A DNA stretch of 64,000 nt. It comes from Acidobacteriota bacterium (GTDB taxonomy: Bacteria; Acidobacteriota; Blastocatellia; UBA7656). The first letter of the stretch is position 1; the number at the start of each line of letters is the position of its first letter. Positions 1-8,426 of this stretch are shown here, piece after piece. The stretch covers positions 40,704 to 104,703 of the forward strand of contig JACQDB010000038.1 of the NCBI GenBank assembly GCA_016201275.1. The letters run 5' to 3'. Position numbers and translations under genes: made by a program. The notes under the pieces were generated by a model. It made no database searches and was not told the origin of the DNA. It worked only from the letters and a program-made list of their open reading frames with translations.

Positions 1-468
1 CCGCGCCGCCATACCAAATGGAGCAGCGAAGCCTTGTTGTACGTCGGCATCTATTCGCACGGCGTCGGCGTGGGATTTTATCCCGGCGGTTATCGCAAAC
101 TTCGCAAAGCGCCTTTGCAGGAGAATATCCGACAAAACCCGCGCCTGTTTCAACGCTATCTGAAGGAACGACAGATTGCCGAAAAGTATTTTGAGTTGAC
201 CGATGGCGAAAGCACCGAGGTGCAAAAATGGCCGCTGCCGAAAACGGCCAGGCGCTGGGTCAATCTGGAAAGTTTTTCGGTCGGCGAATACTTCAAGGCC
301 GATGAAGTCATTCGTATGAAGCGCAAATTTTTAGATCGCGCGCAGGCCATTCTCCTGGATGTTTACCCGCTGTGGCTGTTTGCCATGAGTGAAAATGTCA
401 AAGACGATTTTGCGTTGTATGAAGAAAACGTCGAGTTGCTGGCGCGTCCACTTACCCGGTCGGCGTGA
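1..468 (+). CDS. C-terminal part of a DUF2461-like protein (partial)
   Basis: The frame is open from the window edge to a TGA stop at 466-468, so this is the 3' end of a longer gene. A TTG codon at 34 could be read as a start but has no clear ribosome binding site. The visible 155 residues have alternating beta and helix segments and an aromatic end (ILLDVYPLWLFAM). The layout resembles the C-terminal half of the DUF2461/TIGR02453 family, but that is a weak family guess from memory of the pattern. Nothing here indicates a substrate. The gene converges with the YihY-family gene, and a decayed MITE lies between them. Confidence 0.5.
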   Translation, partial: PRRHTKWSSEALLYVGIYSHGVGVGFYPGGYRKLRKAPLQENIRQNPRLFQRYLKERQIAEKYFELTDGESTEVQKWPLPKTARRWVNLESFSVGEYFKADEVIRMKRKFLDRAQAILLDVYPLWLFAMSENVKDDFALYEENVELLARPLTRSA

Positions 469-515
469 AAAACTTTTAGCCGTTCCCGCACACTGCAAGT
501 TTTTTTTCGTAACTA

Positions 516-612
516 GCGCGTGTCGCAGAGTTCCAGAAACCTCTATATGTTGTAGATGATTAAACTATCACATACAATATATGGACAGAACATCCATTTC
601 CGCGACCCCCTT
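516..612. repeat. MITE family A, copy 1 (decayed)
   Basis: This copy matches the 98-bp elements at 8207-8304 and 41808-41905. It begins GCGCGTGTCGCAG after a TA at 514-515, and it has the same internal core (TATATGTTG, then ACAATATATGGACAGA). The right inverted repeat has decayed: GCGACCCCC stands where GCGACACGCTC is expected. A TA at 613-614 may be the other half of the target duplication. It sits between two convergent genes, so insertion there is probably neutral. Confidence 0.75.
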
Positions 613-624
613 TAGTTACTTTTT

Positions 625-1494
625 TCAATCGTCGCAGGATTCTTTTTCTACCGGCTCGTGATTCAAAGCGTGTTCGATTTCGGCATTGATTTCGCCGCCA
701 AACAGAATCACCAGCCCGAAGATATAGAGCCAGAGCATCAGGACAATGACCGCGCCGAGGCTGCCATAGGTGGCGCTGTAGCTCGGCGCATAACGCAGAT
801 AAATCGAGAAGAGCAGCGAGCCGATGATGATGGCCAGCACTGCAAAGACGCTGCCCACCGAGGTCCAACCCCATTTCTGTTTGAGGTTCGGCCCGAAAAA
901 ATATACCGCTTCGACGCCCAACAAAAGCATCAACAGGCCTAAAATATAATCCACGACATTCCATAAAACTTTTAAGGTGGTGCCGTGTCCTAAAGCTGCG
1001 CCAAGCCAGGCGCTGAAGCGGTCGCCGAACATAATCAGCGTGGTGCCGACGATGATGAGCAGCGCCAAGCCCACGGTCAGCGCTATGGAAATGAGGCGCT
1101 GTTTCCAGAACGAGCGGCCTTCTCGGACATCGTAAGCGATGTTGAGCGAATCCATCAGCGACACGACGCCGCTTGACGCCGACCACAAAGTGCCGATGAT
1201 GCCGAACGACAGCAAGCCGCCGCTGCGTTTTGCCGTAACATCCTCTAGCGTGTTGGCAATCAAGCGCAGCGCGTCGCTCGGCAGCACGGTGGCCAGAGCG
1301 CGCAAAATATTGGTTTGCAGGTCGGGCATAAAACCCACCAGGCTGGTTAAAAAAATCAGCATCGGAAAGAGCGCGAAGAGAAAGTAATAGGCCAGTTCCG
1401 CCGCCGACCCCAAGACCTTATCCTGCATAGCTTCTTTACCGGCGCGTGTCGCCAGTTGAGTTACGGAGAGACCGCCGAAAAGATGATTCCGCAT
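625..1494 (-). CDS. YihY/BrkB family inner-membrane protein
   Basis: The 289-residue protein has six hydrophobic segments and the family hallmarks: an N-terminal amphipathic stretch, the AYYFLFALFPMLIFL helix at about 35-50, and the SASSGVVSLMDSLNIAYDV loop at about 105-123. The C-terminus ends in a short charged tail rich in Glu. Length is normal for the family. YihY proteins were once called RNase BN, but that activity was assigned to another protein; their true role is unknown. The start is the ATG at 1494, preceded by AAAGG. Nothing in the neighbourhood points to a partner. Confidence 0.9.
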   Translation of the reverse strand: MRNHLFGGLSVTQLATRAGKEAMQDKVLGSAAELAYYFLFALFPMLIFLTSLVGFMPDLQTNILRALATVLPSDALRLIANTLEDVTAKRSGGLLSFGIIGTLWSASSGVVSLMDSLNIAYDVREGRSFWKQRLISIALTVGLALLIIVGTTLIMFGDRFSAWLGAALGHGTTLKVLWNVVDYILGLLMLLLGVEAVYFFGPNLKQKWGWTSVGSVFAVLAIIIGSLLFSIYLRYAPSYSATYGSLGAVIVLMLWLYIFGLVILFGGEINAEIEHALNHEPVEKESCDD

Positions 1495-1720
1495 AAACCT
1501 TTGTGCCTCAAATGCTCTCTGAATTTAGCCCCGAAGAGGCTGCGATTTCGGGATGCGTTGACCTGCAAAACGGAAGCTTGAATTTAGTTTATCACACTCG
1601 ACAAATTTACCTGCTGGCCATCTCGATGCGAGTTTCACGATTGACAGGCAGCGCTTTACCCGATTCAATAACTGCTTCTCGAAAAGGAAATTTGAATTTC
1701 AGGTGGTAAAGAAAAAGGCT

Positions 1721-2086
1721 ATGGAAAACAACGATATTGTGGAAACTGATGACAGCCGACGGACGCAACTTTACATAGACGATGAAGACGTCATGGTGCG
1801 GATTTTGAAATTACCGGAAGGCGATTATGAAATCGTCAAAGTCAACAGTTCATGGATGGAGAGAGGCTTTGTGGAAGGCGATGTGATTTTATTCGCCGAT
1901 ACCGTCGAAGCCGCAGATGGCGACATCGTGTTAATCGAAGAAGACGGCTTGACTCGTCTGGGCGTCGCCTCGGCACCGGGCTATTTATTAACCGTGCAGG
2001 GGCCGCGACCGCTAGACCCCGGCGAAACCATCGTCGGCGTCGGCATGGGACTCGCCCGCCGCTTACGCAACGCTGCACCGCAGTAA
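1721..2086 (+). CDS. Orphan S24/LexA-like peptidase-fold protein without HTH
   Basis: A protein of about 121 residues resembles the C-terminal (LexA/UmuD, S24) domain alone, with no N-terminal helix-turn-helix. The segment SSWMERGFVEGDVILF lines up with the S-M-x4-G-x3-GD region around the catalytic serine of S24 proteins, and GDIVLIEEDGLTRLGV lines up with the strand that carries the catalytic lysine. The lysine position appears to be Thr (LTRL instead of VKRL), so self-cleavage is doubtful. The ATG at 1721 is preferred over the GTG at 1703, because GAAAAAGG lies just upstream. It could be a sensor or scaffold using the fold; the role is unknown. Confidence 0.65.
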   Translation: MENNDIVETDDSRRTQLYIDDEDVMVRILKLPEGDYEIVKVNSSWMERGFVEGDVILFADTVEAADGDIVLIEEDGLTRLGVASAPGYLLTVQGPRPLDPGETIVGVGMGLARRLRNAAPQ

Positions 2087-2267
2087 ACAAAGGAAAAGAT
2101 TAAGGGTCAAACGCCACGTCAACAGCAAAGCCGCAACGGTACATGGCACCGCCATAGCGACTGGCGCGAAACTGCGTATCGGCAGCTACAAACCTTCCGT
2201 TAGCCGTATTCGCGGAAGCGGCTAGTGACACGATGTCGGCTGTTCCCTGTTCATCATCCACTTATTT

Positions 2268-3350
2268 TTAGGCGGCGGCTTCTTCGGTGCTGGCGTTGAG
2301 TTTTTCGGCTTGATAATGCGCCAACAAGGCGCTGAGTAAATCGCCGATGTCGCCTTCCATAAACAAATCCAACTGATGCACGGTGTAGCCTATGCGATGA
2401 TCGGTGACGCGGTTGTCTTTGAAATTATAGGTGCGAATCTTTTCCGATCTATCGCCTGAACCCACCATAGAACGACGCTCGCTGGCGATGGATTCGTGTT
2501 GTTTGGCCTGCTCCATTTCCAGCAATCTGGAACGCAATACGCGCATGGCTTTTTCACGATTCTTGATCTGCGATTTTTCGTCCTGCATCGAAACCACGGT
2601 GTTGGTAGGTAGGTGCGTCAAGCGCACCGCCGAATATGTAGTGTTGACCGATTGGCCGCCCGGCCCTGATGAGCAAAAGGTATCTATGCGTAAATCTTTC
2701 GGGTCAATCTTGATGTCCACTTCTTCGGCTTCGGGCAACACGGCGACGGTGATGGCCGAGGTGTGTATGCGTCCGGAGGCTTCGGTTTGCGGCACGCGCT
2801 GCACCCGATGGACGCCCGATTCGTGCTTCAACTTGGAATACACCTTGTCGCCTTCGATGAGCAAGATGGCTTCTTTCAAACCGCCAATGCCGGAATCGGA
2901 AGCGTCTAGCAATTGCACCCGCCAGCCTTGGCGTTCGGCATAGCGCGTGTACATACGCATAATCTCGGCGGCAAACAAGGTCGCTTCGTCGCCGCCAGTG
3001 CCCGCACGAATTTCGAGGATGACGTTCTTTTCATCGTTCGGGTCTTTGGGAATCAACAGAACTTTTAAGTCGTCTTCCACACGGACGCGCTTCGCTTCCA
3101 ATTCGGCAAGCTCGGTTCGCGCCAACTCCAACATCTCTTCGTCGCTTTCGAGTTCAAGCATCTCTTTAGAATCTTTGATGCCTTGTTCGATAGCGCAAAA
3201 CTGCCGGTACTTCGCCACGATTTCTTCGAGGTCGCGGTGCTGTTTGGTGGTCTTCGTATAACGCTGTTGATCGGCAAGCAACTCTGGGTCGCTTAACTGC
3301 ATGGTCAACTCTTCGTATTTTTTTTCAATGCCTTCCAGTTTATCTAACAT
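2268..3350 (-). CDS. prfA: Peptide chain release factor 1
   Basis: RF1 recognises UAA and UAG and triggers peptide release on the ribosome. The 360 residues are full length. The GGQ motif lies at 231-233 inside [10 protein letters not shown]. The codon-recognition PxT motif is PQT at 187-189 inside [15 protein letters not shown]. The coiled N-terminal domain is present. It is the last gene of an apparent rpmE-DUF1385-prfA cluster; the prmC methylase that often follows is not here. The apparent Shine-Dalgarno (AAGGA, 8 nt before ATG) is formed by a tandem heptamer array described separately. Confidence 0.97.
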   Translation of the reverse strand: MLDKLEGIEKKYEELTMQLSDPELLADQQRYTKTTKQHRDLEEIVAKYRQFCAIEQGIKDSKEMLELESDEEMLELARTELAELEAKRVRVEDDLKVLLIPKDPNDEKNVILEIRAGTGGDEATLFAAEIMRMYTRYAERQGWRVQLLDASDSGIGGLKEAILLIEGDKVYSKLKHESGVHRVQRVPQTEASGRIHTSAITVAVLPEAEEVDIKIDPKDLRIDTFCSSGPGGQSVNTTYSAVRLTHLPTNTVVSMQDEKSQIKNREKAMRVLRSRLLEMEQAKQHESIASERRSMVGSGDRSEKIRTYNFKDNRVTDHRIGYTVHQLDLFMEGDIGDLLSALLAHYQAEKLNASTEEAAA

Positions 3351-3354
3351 TACT

Positions 3355-3472
3355 TTAGTCCTTAGTCCCTAGTCCTTAGTCCCTAGTCCGTGGCTTGGAG
3401 TCTTTAGTGCATCGGCTGGCGCGCAAGGCGTAAGTCAAAACTAAGGACTAGGGACTAAGGACTAAGGACTAT
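3355..3472. repeat. Inverted heptamer arrays between DUF1385 gene and prfA
   Basis: Five perfect heptamers (TTAGTCC or CTAGTCC) run from 3355 to 3389. After a 55-bp spacer, four inverse heptamers (GGACTAG, GGACTAA, GGACTAA, GGACTAT) run from 3445 to 3472. The two arrays can pair as a long hairpin. On the transcribed minus strand, the TAG stop of the DUF1385 gene lies inside the first heptamer, and the last heptamer supplies the AAGGA ribosome binding site of prfA. Related arrays occur upstream of actB and narH. Confidence 0.85.
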
Positions 3473-4545
3473 ACGGTTGGTTCCAGTTTCAATGCCTCTT
3501 TCAAAGAATAGATGGCGACTTCCAGTTGCGCGTCGTCCGGTTCTTTGGTGGTGATGTTCTGCAACCAGAGGCCGGGTCTGGTGATGATGGCAAAGAACCA
3601 TTGCAGCTTGCTTTTTGCCGAGGCGCGGATGATTTCGTAAGAGATGCCTGCCACCAATGGCATCAATAAAACGCGCACCAGAAAATTAAAAAACAGCGAG
3701 TCGAATTTCACTACCGAAAAGGCGATGATCGAAACCAGCATCACGACCATCAGAAAACTGGTGCCGCAACGCGGGTGCTGGCGCGGTTGGCGACGGGCGT
3801 TTTCAACCGTCAACTCTTCGCCTGATTCCCAGTTGTACACGACCTTGTGTTCCGCGCCGTGATACTCGAAGACGCGGCGTATGTCGCGCAAAAACGAGAA
3901 GCTGGTAATCATCAGCAGAAAAAACGTCATGCGAATCAGGCCGTCCACCAGATTGAACATGATGGACGGGCGCACCGGATGCAGCGCCGCTTGTAGCCAC
4001 GCCCAGGCGTCCGCATACCAATGGCCGTTCGCTGATTGCGCGTTGAGGGTGCCGCCACCCAAATAAACGAACAGCATATTGGTCAAAAGCAACGGCAACA
4101 CGATAAATAAAAAGACGTTGAAGATAATCGCAAAAACCATAGAGCCTGCCGCTGCCGCCGTGGTCGTCTTCTTGGCTTCTTTGACCGCAGGTTGCGCGGC
4201 AACCGCAAGCGTGGCGTTGGCTTTGAGGTTGGACGGTGCGGCAGTCAGTGTTTCGTTGACGGCTGCGGCGGCTTCCGCTTCGCCGTTGTCTTCGTGAAAG
4301 GCTACGTTGGCGGAATAATTCAGGGCTTTGATGCCGAGAATCATGGAGTGAATCAAAATGCCAGCGCCGCGCAGCACAGGGACTTTCAACAGCGGATACT
4401 TTTCGGCAAGCGAGGGCAGGCGTTCGGCTTTGGCAACGATTTGTCCGTCGGCTCTTCGCACCGCGACCGCATAAGAATGCGGAGCGCGCATCATCACGCC
4501 TTCGATGACCGCTTGTCCGCCGACGATGATCTGTTCATCTTTCAT
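3469..4545 (-). CDS. DUF1385 (YqhQ-like) membrane protein
   Basis: The start is the ATG at 4545, preceded by GGAGGTCACC, giving 358 residues; an upstream open extension is not credible. The conserved family start [17 protein letters not shown] is at about residues 5-21. Four hydrophobic segments follow, with the conserved [15 protein letters not shown] motif between them and an [14 protein letters not shown] segment after it. An Ala/Thr-rich linker at about 110-150 looks disordered. Genes of this family commonly sit beside rpmE and prfA, as here, but the molecular function is not established. It is probably co-transcribed with prfA, 118 bp downstream. Confidence 0.9.
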   Translation of the reverse strand: MKDEQIIVGGQAVIEGVMMRAPHSYAVAVRRADGQIVAKAERLPSLAEKYPLLKVPVLRGAGILIHSMILGIKALNYSANVAFHEDNGEAEAAAAVNETLTAAPSNLKANATLAVAAQPAVKEAKKTTTAAAAGSMVFAIIFNVFLFIVLPLLLTNMLFVYLGGGTLNAQSANGHWYADAWAWLQAALHPVRPSIMFNLVDGLIRMTFFLLMITSFSFLRDIRRVFEYHGAEHKVVYNWESGEELTVENARRQPRQHPRCGTSFLMVVMLVSIIAFSVVKFDSLFFNFLVRVLLMPLVAGISYEIIRASAKSKLQWFFAIITRPGLWLQNITTKEPDDAQLEVAIYSLKEALKLEPTV

Positions 4546-4601
4546 AGTTGGTGACCTCCACGCCTTTTCAGTGTACCGCGAATCGTCAAGCAATAAATAA
4601 A

Positions 4602-4688
4602 AAAATCGGTAGCCGTTGGATGCACCTCGTCTGCAAATCCGTTGAATGAAGGATTGAGCAACGAGAGCCGTCGAACGACTACCGATTT
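4602..4688 (-). terminator. Candidate terminator after rpmE
   Basis: Arms AAAATCGGTAG (4602-4612) and CTACCGATTTT (4678-4688) pair. On the minus strand the second arm runs straight into a T-rich tract (TTTTTTTATTTATT). The loop is long, about 65 nt, so it may be a partial terminator allowing some read-through to the DUF1385 gene. Confidence 0.5.
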
Positions 4689-4703
4689 TGAGTTGTAATA
4701 AGG

Positions 4704-4916
4704 TTAAGCTTCGGTGGTTTTGCGACCGTACTTGCGATTGAAGCGCTCGACGCGCCCCGCCGTGTCCACCAATTTCTGTTTGCCGGTGAAGAACGGATGA
4801 CAGTTCGAGCAAATCTCAAGACGAATCTCCGGTTTGACCGAACGGGTTTCCCATTGCGCGCCGCACGCACAATGCACCGCGCACTTCTCATATTTCGGAT
4901 GAATATCTGCTTTCAT
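4704..4916 (-). CDS. rpmE: 50S ribosomal protein L31
   Basis: The 70-residue protein is a typical zinc-binding (C+) bL31: cysteines at 16 and 18 (CAC) and at 36 and 39 (CSNC), followed by the family motif [20 protein letters not shown]. It begins [11 protein letters not shown]31 sits on the central protuberance and bridges the subunits. It is first in the cluster with DUF1385 and prfA, behind a good sigma-70-like promoter at 4964-4993. Retention of all zinc ligands argues against a zinc-starvation paralogue. Confidence 0.97.
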   Translation of the reverse strand: MKADIHPKYEKCAVHCACGAQWETRSVKPEIRLEICSNCHPFFTGKQKLVDTAGRVERFNRKYGRKTTEA

Positions 4917-4963
4917 TATCGTACTGGCTCCTGTCTGAAAATAGTCTCTTATCGAAAACAGTA

Positions 4964-4993
4964 ATGATACGGGCTTGCTACACGGCGTGTCAA
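4964..4993 (-). promoter_or_regulatory. Sigma-70-like promoter of rpmE
   Basis: On the minus strand TTGACA (4988-4993) and TATCAT (4964-4969) are separated by 18 bp. The -10 box ends 47 bp upstream of the rpmE ATG. The -35 box is a perfect consensus match. Confidence 0.6.
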
Positions 4994-5054
4994 GCATACT
5001 GATTTTCCGCGTCATCGAGGGCAACTCTTTAGAAGCAACCACGAAATCACTCCA

Positions 5055-5117
5055 CCACGAAGACCTAGAAGCCATAGAACCCCTCAAGCACTTTCGTGTT
5101 CTTGGTGGTCTTCGTGG
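5055..5117. repeat. CCACGAAGACC inverted repeat
   Basis: Arms CCACGAAGACC (5055-5065) and GGTCTTCGTGG (5107-5117) flank a 41-nt loop. The same arm sequence occurs in the element between narC and narG (35958-36040), so this is one copy of a dispersed hairpin family. It lies between the rpmE promoter and the stop of the amidohydrolase gene. Confidence 0.7.
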
Positions 5118-5148
5118 TTGGGAAACTGATTGTATTTTTAATCTTGAG

Positions 5149-6717
5149 CTATTTTGCCGCTTTGGTTTTGTTTTCGGCTCGCGCTTTGGCGACCATCTCT
5201 TTGATTTCACTTTTCAAGGTCGGCACCGAATATGGGATGCCGTCTTTAATCGTCCATTCGATGCCGCCGGTGCGTATGGTCTTGCCGTCGCGGAGTGCTT
5301 CGACGCCGGTCGGATAAAGGACTTTCAAATTTTCAAGCGGGTTGCCGTTGACGACAATCAAATCGGCGGCAAAGCCTACGCGCACGCGGCCTAGTTTATT
5401 TTCCTGACCTAAAATTCTGGCGTTGTTGCCGGTCGCCTGCTGTATGACTTTCAAGGGATGAAATCCGGCTTCCTGTTTCAATTCCAGTTCGCGTAGCAAA
5501 CCGAAGCCGTACATCTGATAGATGAACCCGGCGTCTTCGCCTGCGCCAATCAAGCCGCCGCGTCGGTCAAACTCGCGCAGCGCACGCATCCAGATTTGAT
5601 AATTCTCTTTCCAGAAAGTTTCATCAGTCGAAGTCCAGCCGATAAAATACGAGCCGTGATTGGCCGGATTGGGGCGGAAGTATTCTTCCAAGGTCGGGTG
5701 CAGGTATTCGGCAAACGCCGGATTCGATTGCGCCCGTTGTAAATCGCGGCTCGCCTCGTAAATATCGAGGGTCGGGTCCCACGCCACGTTCGCCGCCACC
5801 ATGCCATCCAGCACTTTCAGCAAGCGTTCCCAATTGGCTTCACGCCACAGATGCCCTGCATAACGAAAGCGGTCAACCTCGTTGTTGTAGTTGTAACTGG
5901 CAGGAAAATTCTGTCTGCCGCTTTCAATAGCGGCATCCGGTATGCCGTACCAATGCTCTATGCTGGTGGTGCCGAAGTTGATGTCGTCCCAGGCATTGGT
6001 CTCTTCGACGCCAGCGTGATGCGCGATGCGAAGTCCCTGTTGATGCGCTTCGTCGGCAAAGGCCGCAAAGAGGTCTCTGTCCATGCCGAAAAACTTGATG
6101 CCGTCGCAACCCAAGGCTTTCAAGTCGCGCACTCGCTGGCGCGCTTCCTCGGCGTGGCGCGGCACGGGCGGTGTGCTGAAGACGCCATAGACAAATAAGC
6201 GCGGCGCGATGATGTCGCCTTGCAAACTTTTGTCGCGCAGGGCAAGCGTCTTTTTCGTATCGCTGCCGACATCGCGCACTGTAGTAATGCCGCAGGCCAG
6301 CCACATCTTCAAACAATAATCGAGCGGTTGCGGCAATCCGCCGCGCTCTTCCTGTACGTGGCCGTGCAGATTAATCAAACCCGGCAGAACGTATTTGCCG
6401 GTCGCATCAATCTCTGCGTCGCCCGTCGGACGTTTGGCCTTGCCGTCTTTGAGCGCCACCGGGTCAAGCGAGACGATTTCGCTGATCGTATGGCCTTCGA
6501 TAACGATGTCTTTCGGCCCCGATGCCGGAGTGCCGTTGCCATCCACCACCATCGCGCCGCGAATCACCAGGCGTGGCGCACGTTTCCCATGCGTAGGCGC
6601 TGGTTTGAGCGTCTGCGCTGAAGGCACAGGCGCAAGCACAGCGCAAATCATGAGCGCCAGAATCATTCGAGTGATTATTTTTTGTGCGGACAGGCGCAGC
6701 GAATAAGTAGTCTGCAT
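5149..6717 (-). CDS. Secreted amidohydrolase-superfamily enzyme
   Basis: The ATG at 6717 is chosen because AAGGAG lies just upstream, giving 522 residues with a signal peptide (hydrophobic core [16 protein letters not shown]). Metal-ligand motifs of the superfamily are visible: INLHGH near residue 120 after the strand-forming YVLPGL, then IAHHAGV, SIEHWYG and a late Asp in GAGEDAGF. The closest general type is the imidazolonepropionase- or prolidase-like group exported by many Acidobacteriota and Bacteroidetes. The substrate cannot be read from sequence. The Ala/Lys-rich C-terminal tail looks non-catalytic. It is probably a single-gene unit. Confidence 0.85.
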   Translation of the reverse strand: MQTTYSLRLSAQKIITRMILALMICAVLAPVPSAQTLKPAPTHGKRAPRLVIRGAMVVDGNGTPASGPKDIVIEGHTISEIVSLDPVALKDGKAKRPTGDAEIDATGKYVLPGLINLHGHVQEERGGLPQPLDYCLKMWLACGITTVRDVGSDTKKTLALRDKSLQGDIIAPRLFVYGVFSTPPVPRHAEEARQRVRDLKALGCDGIKFFGMDRDLFAAFADEAHQQGLRIAHHAGVEETNAWDDINFGTTSIEHWYGIPDAAIESGRQNFPASYNYNNEVDRFRYAGHLWREANWERLLKVLDGMVAANVAWDPTLDIYEASRDLQRAQSNPAFAEYLHPTLEEYFRPNPANHGSYFIGWTSTDETFWKENYQIWMRALREFDRRGGLIGAGEDAGFIYQMYGFGLLRELELKQEAGFHPLKVIQQATGNNARILGQENKLGRVRVGFAADLIVVNGNPLENLKVLYPTGVEALRDGKTIRTGGIEWTIKDGIPYSVPTLKSEIKEMVAKARAENKTKAAK

Positions 6718-6778
6718 AGCTCTTCTCCTTGTGAATCCGTGGGGGAAAAGATACTCGCAAACCGTTTTTTGCACAAAT

Positions 6779-6817
6779 ACAAAACGAGCGCGATTTCTGA
6801 GATGAAATCACGCTCGT
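6779..6817 (-). terminator. Rho-independent terminator after the histidine-box gene
   Basis: On the minus strand ACGAGCGtGATTTC and GAAATCgCGCTCGT pair as a 14-bp stem with one G-T pair and a 6-8 nt loop. The stem is followed by TTTTGT. It lies 45-85 bp past the stop of the 6863-7546 gene and before the amidohydrolase start. Confidence 0.75.
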
Positions 6818-6862
6818 CGTGAAGCGCTCCAAGTAGCTGATCGCTGTTGAACCATAGCCTGG

Positions 6863-7546
6863 TTACGCGGAAGCATCGGCGGCTTGTTCGCGTTGCATAT
6901 CGGTGGCTTCGCGCCAGCGGTCAATCAATTCCTGCACGCGGTCGGATGTCGGCTGCAGATAACCGAGCCGCAACATTTCGCGTATGTCGGCTTGGGTCGG
7001 CTGCGCTTTGGTGCGAAACAGAAAATCGGCCAGCGGCAAAACGACGTTGTAATTTTTATTGCTCTTGCGATGGTGCATGAAATGATTTCGCGCCAGGTAG
7101 CGAAACAACGCCCAATCTTTGAAGAAGACATTTTGCGGAATGTGCATCTGGCGATGCAGCACGTTCCACAAACGGTTGTGAATGATGATGGCTGCCAGAA
7201 AAATACAGCCGCCGGAGATCGAAACGAAAAACATCCACACCCAGAGCGGTGCGGTGCTGATGGTCATCACCACGGTCTCGGTTACTTTGATGTCGAGATT
7301 TTCCTGGCGTCCGTAATCATCCGGCTCGTAATCGAATTCCTTGTACCAACGGGCATGATGACGCACCGCGTGCGCTTCAAAAACTGATACCAGGTACGGG
7401 AAAATTTTATAAAGGGCATTGAACAGGCGCTTGCGATGCATGAAATGTTTATGAATTTGATGCTCGCCTATCGAGATGAAAAGATAACTGAAGAGTAGCC
7501 AGCCCAAACTGGCCAACAGAAAAAATGCTGCGTTCTGTAGTTCCAT
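6863..7546 (-). CDS. Fatty-acid hydroxylase-type histidine-box membrane protein
   Basis: The 227-residue protein has about four membrane segments and the di-iron histidine boxes of the fatty acid hydroxylase/sterol desaturase superfamily: HQIHKHFMH near residue 28, HAVRHHARW near 60, HNRLWNVLH and then HFMHHRKSNKNYNVV near 160. The ATG at 7546 has GGAGGACTC directly upstream. The enzyme would hydroxylate or desaturate a membrane lipid, carotenoid or hopanoid; the substrate is not evident. The C-terminal 40 residues are cytosolic and charged. A strong terminator follows, so it is probably monocistronic. Confidence 0.8.
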   Translation of the reverse strand: MELQNAAFFLLASLGWLLFSYLFISIGEHQIHKHFMHRKRLFNALYKIFPYLVSVFEAHAVRHHARWYKEFDYEPDDYGRQENLDIKVTETVVMTISTAPLWVWMFFVSISGGCIFLAAIIIHNRLWNVLHRQMHIPQNVFFKDWALFRYLARNHFMHHRKSNKNYNVVLPLADFLFRTKAQPTQADIREMLRLGYLQPTSDRVQELIDRWREATDMQREQAADASA

Positions 7547-7780
7547 GAGTCCTCCGAAAAGATGGGAAGATGAGGAGCAATAAGCGGCAGCATGACATTT
7601 CTATGATTCATCGAACTCGCAGTGACTTCGCAAAACATCGGTAAAGCATCGCCAACCAGCATCGCGCATCAACGTCCACAGTAATATAACCACGAATCGC
7701 GCTTCGATTGGAAGGTAAATCGCAAAGGCCGCTGATTATTTTCTCTCGCGGGTCAGGCAAAAGACGAGAAACGACCGCCC

Positions 7781-8181
7781 TCAACCAAGTGATTCCGGCA
7801 AGCGCCACGGCGGGTTGATGCGATTTTCTCCGGCGTAAAACAGACAGATGGTGTTGCCATCAGGGTCTTGCAAATAGGCTTCGCGCCACAACCAACTCTG
7901 ATCTTGCGGGTCTTGTTCAAAGACATAGCCGCTGGCTTTCAACTGGCTTTCAACTCGCTAACTTTGTCATCGAGATTGTCGCACTCGAAATAGACGGTTG
8001 TGGTGGAATGCGGTTCGCCGAAATTCATCTTCTCAATCGAAAAGGTGGAGTCGCCTGCGGGGCATAAAAACCTGGCGTAATGATTGGTGCCACCGACGAT
8101 TTGAATCAAGCCCAGCCCTCGGTAAAACTTGACCGCCTGATCAATATCGGTGACGCGAACCGTGACTTGATTGAGCCTCAT
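7781..8181 (-). pseudogene. VOC/glyoxalase-family gene broken by an 11-bp duplication
   Basis: The reading starts at the ATG at 8181 (GAGGAAATC upstream) as MRLNQVTVRVTDIDQAVKFY, a classic VOC start. It runs to a premature stop after VSELKAS. There the 11-bp unit GGCTTTCAACT is repeated in tandem (7934-7944 and 7945-7955, + strand). Removing one copy restores the frame into GYVFEQDPQDQSWLWREAY, LQDPDGNTICLFYAGENR and a stop at 7781, which is the expected second half of the fold with its metal-ligand Glu region. The intact product would be about 130 residues. Sequencing error is possible but less likely for an exact tandem duplication. Confidence 0.8.
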
Positions 8182-8206
8182 ATTGATTTCCTCGTTTACT
8201 ACATTA

Positions 8207-8304
8207 GAGCGTCTCGTAGAATTCCCAAGACAATCCATATGTTGTGGATGATTTAACCATCGCACACAATATATGGACAGAAAACCCATTTATGCGAGAC
8301 GCTC
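8207..8304. repeat. MITE family A, copy 2 (98 bp, intact ends)
   Basis: The element has terminal inverted repeats GAGCGTCTCGTA and TGCGAGACGCTC, flanked by TA at 8205-8206 and 8305-8306. The interior holds an imperfect hairpin (TATGTTGTGGATG against CGCACACAATATA). It is identical in length to copy 3. It begins 25 bp upstream of the VOC gene start, so it probably displaced that gene's promoter. Confidence 0.85.
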
Positions 8305-8375
8305 TAAATATCAAGATGTCTTTCGCTATCAGCCAACTCCCGCTCTCCTCCTTGCTCCACTACCCAAAATTCATC

Positions 8376-8413
8376 TGTGCCATGATTTTGCGAGGCATCA
8401 AAATCATGGCACA
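8376..8413. repeat. Perfect 15-bp hairpin after the S9 peptidase gene
   Basis: TGTGCCATGATTTTG (8376-8390) and CAAAATCATGGCACA (8399-8413) form a perfect stem with an 8-nt loop, just beyond the stop of the 8427-10583 gene. No clear T-tract follows on the minus strand. It may protect the transcript end or act as a weak terminator. Confidence 0.6.
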
Positions 8414-8426
8414 TCAATATTCCGGT

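Noticed and set aside
560..1186. A 208-residue open frame opposite in phase to YihY.
   Set aside because: Shadow frame of the YihY gene, rich in Arg and His with no binding site; the same holds for other long overlapping frames such as 51522-52961 and 42485-43387.
1503..1709. 68-residue open frame before the S24-like gene.
   Set aside because: No ribosome binding site or recognisable features; it overlaps the next gene's leader.
3355..3472. CRISPR-like array.
   Set aside because: Units are 7 bp, contiguous and inverted in the second half, with no spacers.
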